DNA from: Polytrichum commune
Taxonomy: Eukaryota; Streptophyta; Polytrichopsida; Polytrichales; Polytrichaceae
NCBI GenBank assembly: GCA_950295325.1
Contig: OX485808.1
Location: forward strand, 13,456,501-13,520,500
Direction: 5' to 3'
DNA length: 64,000 bases
Within the stretch, counting starts at the first letter, position 1. The number at the start of each line of letters is the position of its first letter. Made by a program: the position numbers and the translations under genes. The notes below the pieces were generated by a model, which was not told the DNA's origin, made no database searches, and saw only the letters and a list, made by a program, of their open reading frames with translations. Below, piece by piece: positions 11,541 through 24,200 of the stretch.

Positions 11541-13665
11541 CTCTTTTTTTTCTTTTTTTTTCAAGGCAGAAGGCCAATAAGCCAACGCCAGAAATGTATT
11601 AAGAATCTTAAAAATAAGAACACACCCTTCAAGGGGAGTCGGCCCCCCTTGAATGCAGAAGACCGCCATGTCAGGAGTAACAATGACCCGATCCATTATA
11701 GACAACCCTATCTCAACAGCCAACGGAGGACAACCTCCACCCCCACCAACTCAGGACCAGAGTTCGGGAAGTTTTTGAAGCCTTAGTGGCTAATTGCCGG
11801 TAGTTGCTACGAAGGGTTGGATTTTTTCCAATTTACATCGGCAAGAGCCGGTCTTTTGTAAAATCAATCGGCCAATTGCCTATATTTTCATATTTTCATT
11901 GGCCAATATCCAATTAAATGGAATTCCTATCGGCACTAATTGTTTAAAAAATGTATGAAAAGTTATTAGAAATCATTTTTTAGTACAAAATCTTGAATAA
12001 GTGAAAAGAAAGGCATGTTCAAAACTTTAAATTTGAAGAGTTAATATCCTTGGTAGGAATTGAACCTAGCAATGCCTTCACCGCTTGAAGGCCAAGGGTC
12101 CCCCCATTCTTCATAGAAGCAATTGGATTTGGTCATGGAAAGGTTGCATAATTCAAAAAGTTTAAGGTTTAGGGTACTTCCTCAAGTGCATCATCAGCTG
12201 CCCCAAACAAATAGTGTTCTGGATTCTTATACAAATAGCGAAACTTAGCAGCATCCTTCCAAAGATCTAGAGCACTTGTTAGAATGTCATCAATGTTAGC
12301 AAGTTGCCGTTCATTTTCGAGGCCCTGACCTGCATCCCTTGATACCTACCTACACTCAGATACCCGTGCTCATGACCCGGAGGGTATCGGTAACCATTTC
12401 CTAGGTATCGGCCAGTATTTGAAATTTGAATACTTCTTCCGGCTGAAATCCAATAACTCACAAGAAGAATCGGCTACATTTCCGGGACATTTTCTGGTCC
12501 ATCGGCTAATTGCCGGAGGATTGAAATTACAATCGGATTGCCATCCGATGGTTGGAAATTTGGACCGGCCATGAGGGGAAATCCATCGGCTGATAATGAA
12601 TAGCCGTCGGTTTTCCCCGACCATTGCTAAGGACAACCCCCAAACCATCAAAAGCCCAACAATAGTGTTGAGCTACCTACATACGGTGTTATTTCCAATT
12701 TCAAGTGATTTTCATCTTATCCCTTTTACAATGAACACCTCTAGCATCCCACATTTGGTCGACACCTTGGAGGAAAGCCGTAGCCAAGAATACACTTATC
12801 TTCATGTACTTGATAACCCTCTTCCAAGCTACTTTGGCGTACATGTTAATGATTTCGACCCATATGAGGTATTTAACTTTGGAATCATGCCATTGATTTT
12901 GGGTGAAATCTTTGTCATTGAGTTCAATTCAAATAGTGAAGAGGGGAACGCCATGAAGAAGATGCCAAATCTTACTCTTTTGACAAACTTCTTGGGATTT
13001 CTTTCACCAAAAAAGAATCCAATGGAAGCTATCGCAATTGCCAATCCTCAACCCACATAGTTCAAAGATGATTAAAGTGGCATACATGCCACCACCAGGC
13101 ATTCCTAGCCTAAATACGATCCTAGAACTTATGTTCAACCGATTCACTTTGGTTTAGGAGGAAAAAATACATTGCTTAAAGATAAAAGTTGGTGCGATAT
13201 TGGCCCTCCACTCATTGAGTGTGACTGCTTGTGCTAGATGTTCCATATGTATGCAACTTCCTTACCGGATTGGAGCGGGAAACCTATGACCATTAGAACT
13301 TGTATTTCCCCGAGAGGTAGCCCTATCATTTGTTTATTGGTTGATGACAAAGTCTTTACCAAGCTTTGTGGTGTAATTAAGAAACTGAAACCCCTCCATT
13401 CATCTCCAACGATCCAAGCCCCATCTAAGAGTGGTTGTCTTGCCACTAAAAATTGAAACTTCTTTTTCTTTTGCTCGGGCATGAACGATTTGAATCTCAT
13501 GAAAGAAACCTACCATGTCCCAAGTGGGATAATTTTGTAATGAGAGATCCCAATCAGGATGTCTCAGTAGAAATCCAAGTTGACTCTCAAGGGACAAAAA
13601 CATACCAATTACATGAAAACATAGATTTGAATTATTATCTAAACTCCATATGTTCTAAAGAAAAT
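11541..13665 (-). mobile_element. LINE copy on the minus strand, split by a hAT element
   Basis: The T-run at 11543-11560 is the complement of a poly(A) tail. It is followed by the family 3' UTR (AGGCAGAAGGCC, GGACAACC repeats) to 11757. After the inserted hAT element the LINE resumes at 12627 and runs into coding sequence matching the region upstream of the zinc-binding domain of the LINE at 27.4-28.3 kb: WDMVGFFHEIQIVHAR and LRWGLDRWR near 13400-13560 correspond to MDRFFHEVRVIHTT and LSWDPDRWR there. The 5' end fades near 13660. The copy is 5'-truncated and carries several stops. Confidence 0.78.
11758..12626. mobile_element. Non-autonomous hAT element, copy 1 (869 bp)
   Basis: The ends are CAGAGTTCGGGAAG at the left and CCCCGACCATTG at the right, which pair imperfectly as terminal inverted repeats (CAGAGTTCGGG against CAATGGTCGGGG). 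The flanks are CTCAGGAC at 11750-11757 and CTAAGGAC at 12627-12634, an 8-bp duplication with one difference, the size typical of hAT transposons. It sits inside the 3' UTR of a LINE copy, so it is younger than that insertion. A closely matching second copy is at 17151-17929. The interior has short repeated motifs such as ATCGGC(T/C)AATTGCC and no transposase. Confidence 0.85.
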
Positions 13666-15039
13666 GCGTAATCTAGATGTTGAGAGACTAATATGCAGTG
13701 GCTAGTAACTTTTTGTTTAGTTCTTAGAGCTTGCGGTGCATACGAATAACCCGAACTCATCTAAAAAAAAAAAGATTAGCACCACATCCTTTTTTAGAGG
13801 ATCTCTGTATTTTAGTCCTACGAGCATTTGTAGGAGGCCTCCTGCGGGCAGCGTTCATGCCCGAGCAGCCTGCTCCGATCCTTCCTCCCCCGACCCATCT
13901 TCCCTCCCCTATCCGTCTTCCCTTGACCCCGGACTGCGATGAGGACAAGGCATAGGAGAAGCCGAGTGCGATGCAAATGTTGACACCATTGTGCTCTTTC
14001 TTAGAAACATGCTTTAGGATGTCACAGTAGGACATGGTAGAACCAAAACATGAAAGAAAAATGAGGATAGGGCTGAACCATGATAGGCCCACTAAGGACT
14101 AGACATGAGCATTAATACATTGGTCACTGCCATTTAAAAAAAAAATTGTGATATTTTTTGTTGAATTTTGTATGCAAACCATACTTCTCCAATTGAGAGT
14201 TTTGCTTAAAAAAACTAAAGGAAGGAAAACCATAATTTAAAGTTTGTGGTAAACTAATTAAAGGAAAGAAAACCAAGTAACTAATTAGCATTCAATAATA
14301 ACAAAGGTTGCACATAGAGGAAAACAACAATGGATGTTTTTGAAAGACAAAAAAAAAATTGTAGTAGAATGTATTCGGACAATGGCAACATTCCTCCTGC
14401 CTTAGTTACCAAATTCAATGTTGTCCTCACGTATCCTAGCATTGTCATATCTCAATTATTTCAACATCCATTACTTCAAGCATGTCCTAACATATCCCAA
14501 CCCTGTCATACAACGTTCAAAGAACATTTGTAACTCCTAATCATTTGTCACATTCTTTTGTTCTTTGCCAACAGTGCCTACTATGTGCCTAGAACGCTCC
14601 AAAAAATTGTGATGCCGACTTGTGTTATTGTCGCATTCACCGGGCTCAAACTGTAGTTGCGATAGTGAATGCAATAATCTTGTTTGAACTTTAGCTTGTT
14701 TATCAAATATTTTACCTCACACATTGTTAACCTGGACAAAGACAAATGATGTTAATGCCCTGTCTTGAGTGATCAAAGATTTTATCTCACACAATCCCTC
14801 TAGGAATACCCGGAACTGGTTCTTTGGACCGTTTCATTTCGCACTTGCAGTACTGTGCACATTTTTGTCATCCCCGGTATTCACCATCCTACCTCCCTAG
14901 AACGCGTCAATGGTCTCTACATCCTCCACAACCTTCAAAACTCGGAACTGAAAATCCATCAAAATGATTCACAAAAATAATCTAATATCCTAGAACACCC
15001 TAAGTCCTAATCATGAGAATGCAAACTTCAAGTTACTAA

Positions 15040-15572
15040 GGGCCGCTTTACACCTAGAGGCCGGGCCAATTTCCCTTGAGGCCGATTGCACAAAATTTCA
15101 GCCTTTTTTGGGTTGGAGGCCGGCCTCTACTACACATTATAATAAGATTATACCGGGGGCCAATTTTCCCATATGTAAAGGCCCTCGGGCCAAGAAGCCA
15201 AGCTGATTCAAAAAAATTAGCCTAATCCAACGGATGTAGCATAATCTAAGATAGAGCCTTTAGATTCCACATAATCCAATGGATCTAGTTCACTTTAAAA
15301 AATTATACTTTATTTAAGAAGATTTTTTTAGTGGAATATGACATTGGCCTCTAGGCCAAGAATTGGCCTTCCATTTTGGGTGCACCCAATTCAACGAGCT
15401 CGGGCCGTGTCATAACATACATTTTTTAATTTAAAAAATCATACCACCAAATCGGCCCGGCCTCTAGATGTAAAGGGGTTGGGGCCGATTTGAGCCTTTT
15501 GACCAATCACAAATGAGGATTTCAAGCCTCTTACACAACGAATTGGCCCGGCCTCTAAGTGTAAAGCGGCCC
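15040..15572. mobile_element. Tourist/Harbinger-type MITE (533 bp) nested in the MULE
   Basis: The terminal inverted repeats begin GGGCCGCTTTACAC and agree at 31 of 32 positions when read inward from both sides (15040-15071 and 15541-15572). Both flanks read TAA (15037-15039, 15573-15575), the 3-bp target preference of PIF/Harbinger elements. The interior repeats the phrase GGCCGGCCTCTA in both orientations. It lies inside the Mutator-type element and so inserted after it. Confidence 0.88.
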
Positions 15573-15770
15573 TAAACCACCATGGCACGCACAAGATAGG
15601 GTGCAACTTACTTAAATTTTTGCTGGAAACTACCTTCTTTTGGATTCTCCGCAGTACCTTTGTTGTGCCCTAAACTAGGAACCTCATTGAATTCGCACCC
15701 TAATTCTCACATACTCTGCTCACCAGCAACAAAACCCTAGAGCCTGTCCCAGGGAATGCTGCCCTAAATC

Positions 15771-16076
15771 CTAAACTTTGCACCTGCCTCGTCCTTGGTT
15801 GGTTTTCTCCTCCCAAGGAATGTCAACCATGTCAAAGGGCTTGGGGGGTGGGATCTGCAACTTCTTCTGCAATTTTTTTAGCATGACATCCCACACCCTA
15901 AACCTTTCTTGCGCTCCAGATTCCAAGCTTGTATTGATGTCATTTTGGGCGGCTGTACCTGCACAAACCTCCAGATCGGAAACCGGTGCCTCTCCATTCT
16001 GTAAATCCTTTGGCGCTTCTTCTGCGACAAAATCTAAATCTTCCTCGAAGGGAACATGTTTAGCGCCCAGGTCCAC
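15771..16076 (-). CDS. Uncharacterised open frame inside the MULE, possible captured fragment
   Basis: A 101-codon open frame, acidic at the N-terminal side (PFEEDLDFVAEEAPKDL) and with a KKLQKKLQIPPPKPFDMV segment near the end. The frame extends upstream without an ATG to a stop near 16104 (reading DFTIDVDVVDLGAKHV). I do not recognise the family. Its position between long Mutator-type inverted repeats fits a captured host gene fragment, but chance remains possible. Confidence 0.3.
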   Translation of the reverse strand: MDLGAKHVPFEEDLDFVAEEAPKDLQNGEAPVSDLEVCAGTAAQNDINTSLESGAQERFRVWDVMLKKLQKKLQIPPPKPFDMVDIPWEEKTNQGRGRCKV

Positions 16077-16359
16077 AACGTCGACATCTATGGTGAAATC
16101 CTAGGACAACGGTGAATACGTTCCTCCAAACCTTAAACTAGCACCAGAGCGACCAGGACAGGTGTTCCGTTGTGGCGGAGCTCGCCCACGGCGTGTGGGA
16201 GAGAGAATGGCGACAACAGGCTTGGGTGTGGGGGGTGGAGGACGGGTTGGGGAGGGAAGATGGGTCGGGTGAGGGAGGACGAGAGCATGCTACCTAAGCA
16301 TGAACGTTGCCTGTGGGAGGCCTCCTACAAACGCTCGTAGGACTAAAATACAAAGATCC

Positions 16360-16829
16360 CTTTTTAGACTGCTAGAAACTTGACTTTGGCACTTGACACT
16401 TGAGCTCCTTTGTTCAATCTCAAGGTTGCGCCTTAAAACTCTACTTTATCCATAATATAGAATTGAAGCAACATGCTTTGGCATTACCTTGCATTATAGC
16501 ACACCAAATTGATCAGCCATTGCCTATTTAATTTTCCATAACCTTTGTGATCCAAAATAATATTTTTGACTAACATATTCATAAACTAACTAGTAATTGC
16601 CCTATAGAATAATTATGACGCTTCTAAAATCACAAAATATTGGTTTATCTAGGAATCCGACATGTTGGTTGCATCTCTAGAGCTGTGATGCACTATGAGG
16701 AGCCCCTACCATGGGGTATGTAAGGTCTAATATGAATCAAGACATTTAGATTCTCCAATGATTTTGATCTAGGGGAGTGGCAATGCTCCATGTTCCATTA
16801 GTTAAAGAACCTTGTAGCTTGGTAGTCCA
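16360..16829. other. Unassigned DNA between the MULE and a decayed gene
   Basis: I see no gene or repeat here beyond the 9-bp target-site copy at 16360-16368. Confidence 0.4.
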
Positions 16830-18260
16830 TCACAAGGGGGCCCTATGGCTCATACAAATGCTTGTCATGTTTCCATTGGTAATCCATCTTCTCGGAGAAC
16901 AATCTTAGTTGCATCTCCAATTTGTTGGTTTCGATCTCCCTAGTTGTAGAAGCTATCTCCTTCATTTGCAAGGCCACAACTTCCACTAAAGCCTTATTGT
17001 CAATTCAACAAGTGCCACATGACCCGCCAAACTCTTGCTTTGGATACCAATGTATCCCCATTTTTGCTTGTTGTAGGAATCAGTAGATGACGATAGGTGA
17101 AGGGTGTTCCCTCTTGCATAAAGAACATTGGGTGCAGAGGTAGGGGGAGACAGAGTTCGGGAAGTTTTTAAAGCCTTAGTGGCTAATTGCTGGTAGTTGC
17201 TACGGAGGGTCGGATTTTTTCCAATTTACATCGGCAAGAGCCGGTCTTTTGTAAAATCAATCGGCCAATTGCCTGTATTTTCATATTTTCATTGGCCAAT
17301 ATCCGATTAAATGGAATTTATATCGGCACTAATTGTATAAAAAATGTATGAAAAGTTATTAGAAATCATTTCTTAGTACAAAATCTTGAATAAGTGAAAA
17401 GAAAGGCATGTTCAAAACTTTAAATTTGAAGAGTTAATATCCTTGGCAGGAATTAAACCTAGCAATGCCTTCACCGCTTGAAGGCCAAGGGTCCCCCAAT
17501 TCTTCATAGAAGCAATTGGATTTGGTCATGGAAAGGTTGCATGATTCAAAAAGTTTAAGGTTTAAGGTACTTCCTTAAGTGCATCATCAGATGCCCCAGA
17601 CAAATAGCGCTCTGGATTGCTCATCTTCGAAGCCCTGACATGCATCCTTCGATACCTGCCTGCACTTAGATACCCATGCTCATGACCCAGAGGGTATCGG
17701 TTACCATTTCCCGGGTATCGGCTAGTATTTGAATACTTCTTCCGGCTGAAATCCAATAACTCACAAGAAGAATCGGCTACATTTCTGGGACATTTTCTGG
17801 TCCATCGGCTAATTGCCGGAGGATTGAAATTACAGTCGGATTGCCATCCGATGGTTGGAAATTGGACCGGCCATGAGGGGAAATCCATCGGCTGATAATG
17901 AACTAGCCGTCGGTTTACCCCGACCATTGGGGGGAGGATGTCCGATTCCGAGACTTGATGATGGCCTAATGGAGGAAGTTCTCATACCTCCAACATTGTA
18001 GGGAGGAATTCCGGCTCACCCAGGAAAGACAGAAGTAGGATGAGCAAATCATGGTGTGCCCGATGTGCTACCTATAGGGTCTTTGGGGTCAATGGGCTCA
18101 CCCTCCATGTTGGAGTCAAGCACCTCAACATCGTCTTTGGAACTATCCTCATAATGCGGCCGGTAGTTGTCATTTTGTGGATGCAACAAATGAATCATAT
18201 GTGGAGGGTGCATTTGGGGCCTCTGGTCATACCATTTATGAATTTATATGTATATCTATT
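16830..18260 (-). pseudogene. Decayed minus-strand gene with a C-terminal coiled coil, split by a hAT element
   Basis: Reading right to left, 18250-17930 gives a proline- and acid-rich stretch (SSKDDVEVLDSNMEGEP, DPIGSTSGTP) with stops. After the hAT element at 17151-17929 the frame continues as APNVLYARGNTLHLSSSTDS, and after a shift near 17010 as a heptad-rich segment (VEVVALQMKEIASTT, NKLEMQLRLFSEKMDYQ) ending at a TAG near 16843. A terminal coiled coil of this kind is common in Myb/trihelix or NAM-associated proteins and in the DNA-binding partner of Harbinger transposases, but no DNA-binding domain is visible, so that is only a suggestion. Confidence 0.4.
17151..17929. mobile_element. 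Non-autonomous hAT element, copy 2 (779 bp)
   Basis: Same family and orientation as 11758-12626, with the same ends (CAGAGTTCGGG ... CCCCGACCATTG). The flanks are GGGGGAGA at 17143-17150 and GGGGGAGG at 17930-17937, an 8-bp duplication with one difference. Compared with copy 1 it lacks several short internal segments, mainly around 17612-17735. It interrupts a decayed minus-strand gene. Two copies 5 kb apart that remain easy to align indicate fairly recent activity. Confidence 0.85.
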
Positions 18261-21248
18261 TATTAAACGACCACGGGAACTTCTTTGCCACATGCTTGTT
18301 GCTACTTAGAGTCCATTAGTCCTCCAAAGTTTATGCATGTTCTTGAGCAATAGTTAGCAACTCGGTGGTAATCATTTTATATTAGGTGTCATTTTCCTTT
18401 GCAAGTTGGTCCATCCCAAACATTTGCAAAATGCCAACATAAACCTTCTTTGAAATCCTACTCTATTTTGTGGCCAAAGCATTGGTAATATGAACAAAAG
18501 TTGTACCCTGTCAAATTAGAGGTGGAAGTAGCCACATTTCCTAGTTATATAGCTCAAACAATAACAATGATTCATACTAAAGTACTAATAAGGTGGGTCA
18601 TGATGTTTTCATAAATATCTTTGCAAACTACATGATTTACATCCATAAAAGCAGATTCTAAAGTTTGTAGAATCTACCTCCATAATTGTTAGTTTTCGGA
18701 AAGTGAGGGTGAAGTAGACCTTAAGAAAATGTATTTTTGCTTCAAAATGTGTGACACACTAACATACAATATGATCTTGCCAAATACTTAAACTATACAT
18801 ACAAATTACTATTATTTTTTGAAATGAAGTAGAATTAGGCACAAATTTGTACTATGTTTGGTTCAAACCCATTGTAAGGCTTCATGGTCTTGAAATTACA
18901 TTTTGTAAAAAATTGAGCCTACTTCCCTTACTATATAAGAATTATATCATAGTAAAAGGGCATATCACTTTTCTTGTTCATTCACTTTACCATGCTTTGG
19001 CCCTCATGGACTCCGATTCTATCAAGTCCCTAGTATCCACTAAATCTAACTCCACCAAAAAATCGTCTCGGCCTCTATGAGGATCAACATTTCCTGCAAA
19101 GAGTATTTTGGGCCACAATCACAGCATTGCCTCCAGGGTGACAGTGACACACTTGGATCCTTGCCACATGCCAAACCTGAACAATGAAAATTTTAATAAT
19201 CCGATAATTGAATTGGATATGATTGGTAATGTTGTAAGATTGGCCCGGGCAATAATCACAACCTGTCCACAGTCCTAGAAGCAAATGACCTTCAAGAAAG
19301 AATATGAATCCATTAGAAGAGTATGTGAATCAATGCTCTGGTATAGGTGATACTCAACAAAATGTGCATTGCATGTATACAGAAGAGAAATTGCCATGAT
19401 GACAAGCCTAGGAATTCTCTGTACTTATAAAAATTATCACATGGTCACATGAGACATTTCATATGAGGCGCTGTTAAAAACATTGCATTGATCGACTTCA
19501 CTGATATGACCTTTCATATGTTCCCTGCAACATTAGGTTGAAAATGGAGCTCCACACACATCATGATTGACCTTGATGTGCAAATCTCCATCATTTAGGA
19601 ATAAACGTTGGTTTCTGAAATGTACTGGAGTTCAGAGTGACATCGAGACAAGTGTGTCTCGAGCTCATGATTTATACAGGTTGCCTTAGGAGTTGTGTCT
19701 GACATGAGGCTCAACCAATTGATGGCCAACATGTATATTCATATCCACAAACACTTTGTGTCTACATTCAAGGCCTTCATTGCAAACTTAAACCTACATT
19801 CAGACATGTGAATGAACATCAAGGAGCTATTGCCTAGCCACATGGTTTACAATTTCTTCTAATGGTAGAATTTGGATTATAGGACCATGTTTATCGCTAA
19901 TGGCATGAAAACACGGATTAGAATTTGGAAAGCTATCTGAGAGGAGAAAATTTACAGTGAGGGTATGAATATGTATGACCTAATTCATGTTGTCATGCTA
20001 AAAGTTTATCTGATCGAAATTTTGGTTTGAAGAGACATGTGCAGTGTCAAACCTTGGGTTGTTCTCACAGAACATTGAAGTGTTTACCAAACTCTCCTAC
20101 ATACAACGATCTGTCTAGAACAGTCTACCAAATTTTGAGCATTATCTGCATAACAAGAATGTGCTTCACATAAATTCACTTTGTACTTGCATTGCTCTCC
20201 GATGTTCAATGATGATGAAATCTCCATCACTTGGCACAATTGCTTGGAGTTTGAATACACTAATGCTATATATGAAACAATTGGCGACATTGCGCATGTC
20301 AACATTCGTCCTACTAGACTAGATTGATTGTAGTATTGAATTTATAATATAAAACATTTTAAAAACACCTCAAAATTTGTTGAGTATTTTAAAATGCATT
20401 TTAAAATATATTTAAAATAGATGCACCACTACTTGTGGCACATCGACAACCACATAGGTTTGAAACTAGATAGGTACGATGGTGAGGAGGGCAAGTAGGG
20501 AAGGCCCAACCACCTGTGTCTTTGATTTAAAACCAAAACATAATGCCAAGTGGGAAGGGACCTTAAGGTGAGTAAGTACTCTAAGTGCAAAGTTTGTTTA
20601 GTTAGTATCTCATTGGCCAAAATTGTTCATTGCTAGTTGTAGGATTTAAATGTAAATATGGAAAACATGTTAACCAAAATTAATGATGCATGTGAGAGTG
20701 GTCTTTGCAATATCAATACAATGTAATAAATATATTAGGTGAAAACTTGCAACAAAACACAAACAACCCATTTATATACATGCGCTGATAAACATTGTTA
20801 CTGAAACATTATTATGGATGTGTATTTTTCATAGATGACATAATGAACATGAAACAAAAACATATCAATAACAAGGAATGCAATGCACATCTAGTTTGTG
20901 CCACTTCTAAGTTCTAACATACCATCTGTTGAAAGAGTACATATAATTCCATTATGTTAAGCATTCATTTAGAAGTCTAATATCAAGTAGACACTCGCTC
21001 ATAGGTGCTATTACCTTGTGTAAGTGTAGGTTGCACACCTGTAAAATATCGTAACCATGTTATTGTAGTTCATCTAAACACTGACTATATGTAGCAAAAA
21101 CGCCCATGAAATCTGGTCAGTTCAATTTTACATTTACACTTGCTCCCAAAGGTACACAATCTAACCAAGTCTTGCCAAGAATTTAGGTGACCCTTCTCAC
21201 CCATTCAACATGCAAAGCTTCATTGAGAAGGTCCTCGACTAACTGTTT
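18261..21248. other. Intergenic, no gene seen
   Basis: About 3 kb of AT-rich DNA downstream of the minus-strand hydrolase. The open frames here are short and show no recognisable domain. A TTTTAAAAT-rich patch lies at about 20350-20420. I see no repeat with clear ends. Confidence 0.45.
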
Positions 21249-24200
21249 CTATGCCTCATAGTAATAGCTGGCAGGGCAAGGGGCAACCTGCAAACATTTT
21301 TCCATGAATTAGCTAAATTGGTGAACAGAGAGTTACTCCAATATTTAACTGAAATCAAACAATCTAAAAACACTGCAAGAGTCAGTTTGACTAAGGTATG
21401 TGGGCCTTATTTGGTCACTCTTCTTAATCAAACACCTGTATTTGAGTGGGATATGGTAAAGGCCCGTATTAAGAATGGACTTAGATAGACATGTTACAAT
21501 GAGATTGGACCATGTGTTCAAAATATATTCTCATTTGACTCGTTAACACAATCATGATGTCTATGTGATCATATAAAGAGGAATCTTAGTTTGACTTCTT
21601 TTAACTTTTGTAACTCAACTCCGATGCTAGATTTAAATGATAAATCTGTGTACTTCACGATTGTTAACCAAATTTCCAATCCAATGTAATACTCAGAAAT
21701 GCCTGTGAAGTTGAAGTGCCCACCACAGGGTCACGTATATTAGACAATTAATTTGAAAAAGCATTTCAGAGAGCCAACATCTTCACAACAAGTATAGATC
21801 AGGAAGGTATTACCTGTGGCAAAGCAGGATCTTGATCTTTACTGTGCAGGTGTTCTTCGTGGACATCCCCTTGCGTCAAAAACCGGAAGACTTCTTGGTA
21901 ACAGCTTTGCCAATTCTGGTTAATTGTGCCTTGGCTTACCTGGATGTGGAAGGTCAAAGGATGAGATCACAAGTCAAAAGTTTGTCTGGTTGAAAGGAAA
22001 AGTCTCCGTCAGAAAGTGCTCTGAAAATGCGAGATTTGTACTTTCAAGCAACTCACCTCCATGGGGTGAATCATGGTATGAGGCACTCGTTCAGCTGCAG
22101 TATACAGAGTTGAGAAATGTGGGGGTCCTCCTTTTCCTGTGGGAAATTATGAGTACAGGAAACAAATTAGCCCTAATCAGTTGCATGAATTAAGAAGTTG
22201 ACCTTTAAATGCTTGAGGGTTCAGCTCAAATGAAAGATGTATTACAACATATGAATGAGAGACTCTTTGGAATTGTCAAACAACAAAAAGTTGTAAAGCG
22301 TGAGTTTCTAGATTATGTTCAATTCTATATTTGTTCGGTTGGAATGAGTATCATTGTCATTGGTCTTCATCATTTTAGAAGTATTTTCCTTCAAAAAGTA
22401 ACTAAAATTCCAAGTTGATTCGAAATCATTTGACCTTTCCTTCGATTAATCAACTATATAATTTTCATAACTTGTTGGACAAAGATAAGTATTACTATCT
22501 CACTGACCTTGTTACTTTCCTCAAACAACAAATTTGGTATTCAAAAACGTTGAGGGTTCAACCGCATCACATTTCCCTCCATAACAATCGTTTACAGATA
22601 AGTTCAATTTTTATATCTAAGGTAGTGTAGAACTAAATTGTCGAAGTGAAAGAAAACGAAATTAAGAAATGAATGATTTCACCTTGAGGAAAATATCTCT
22701 GAAAAATGATTGGGACCACTTTTTGGGTTCTTAGGCATTAGGGGGTTACTTGTCAACATCAAATTCTGGTGGAGAAGTTCTTAGATGGCAAAGAACAGAA
22801 CTTTTTCCTGGCCTTGAAACAATCGGACTCTACAGAAACATGCTAATGCACAATCTTGTTCTATGATGTAAAAAGCTGTAGAGTTTGATGGGAGATAATT
22901 GCAACATTGTGGAGAATTTATGCATACCTCCACGACGACGAATCTCCTCTACAATTTGGACACCCACATTGTGATCAGCAGAGTCATCAATTTCAGTCTG
23001 GACAATCATCGTTGGCATCTTTGCCAATGTATCCAGGTGCCGTGGCTCCCGCACAAAGTGGCCAAACACATCAACAGCTACAAAGCACTTCAATGAGAAT
23101 GGCATGTCTGGATACCAGCCACCCTCACGAGCCCCCAATGGGCCCATCAGTGTTGAAAATCGCCGGTTTGTTTGATTAGTTATCTGCATTACAAAAGGAG
23201 ACGGAGGGATTTAGTGGTTGAAATTGGCACTAGACAAGATCAGAGGAAGCACCATATTACAAGCTTTTGTTTGGGTCCCCTACTTACGGAAACTTGATTC
23301 ATTAGCACTAGTACCCTTCTCCCCCCATGACAAATAGATCTAGTAAAAGAGAAAAGAAATGAATCAATGGAGCTACGTCATGACAAGAGTATTCCCGGGC
23401 CACATGTTCCAAGTGCAAACTTGTGATTACACTAAGTGCGAAGGAGAAGTCCCCTTGAAGAAGGTTGCTATCTTACACTTGTGCACACAACCGCCTTCTA
23501 TCACATAATTTGTGTGCATAACAAGTGTTGTGATAACTAACATACTCGGCCGCCATCTTCCATTCTCGAGCATCTAAGTGCTGTGGTGACTAACTTGGGA
23601 GTAACTAACCCTTACTTGCTACGCTCAACTATTCACATATCAGTTCAGGTTCACCTACAAGTGGCACTTCCTCCCCATGGTTCCCATGGTGAAATGAACT
23701 GACGACCAATGGGAGATTTTGTTTTCTCCATTTTGAGTGCTCCATTTAAAACAGCTCATAGTGGGACGCTCTATCCAAAGGTGCACAGCAGTAAGGTTTG
23801 AACCTTGTGTTGCCAAATACAAGTGATTCAAATCTATATCCAGTCCATTCCTGATGACCAGCTTGAACGAAGATTAAGATACTTCAGGAAAGCAACCTCA
23901 TTCACAAGGAGTATCACGCAATTACCTTGAAAAGGGGAGCAAATACTGCTGTCTTGGCGATTTCATCAGGATGAGTGGCGGCCAATGCCAAGGCCGTAGC
24001 TCCACCCATTGACAAACCCACTGTGAAAATGGGCCCTGGAAGGGCATGAATCTCTTTGAGTCGTTGCTCCGCTTCATGAATGTACTTCATGTGCTGAGAT
24101 TCGTATACTCTGCAGTATTCCAGGCAGTGAGTGGATCGGATGAATTTATTAACTCAATCAACAAGCTTTAAAACTGAACCAGTCAACAAAGTGCATACAC

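Larger units (their letters stand above)
13799..16359. mobile_element. Long-TIR Mutator-type non-autonomous element (2.56 kb)
   Basis: Terminal inverted repeats of about 125 bp lie at 13799-13925 and 16235-16359. Both begin GGATCT(C/T)TGTATTTTAGTC and share CTACGAGC(A/G)TTTGTAGGAG and CGACCCATCTTCCCTCCCC. The flanks are TTTTTTAGA at 13790-13798 and CTTTTTAGA at 16360-16368, a 9-bp duplication with one difference, as expected for Mutator-like elements. No transposase is present inside; there is instead one minus-strand open frame (15771-16076) and a nested Harbinger-type MITE. This fits a Pack-MULE-like or defective MULE. Confidence 0.82.
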
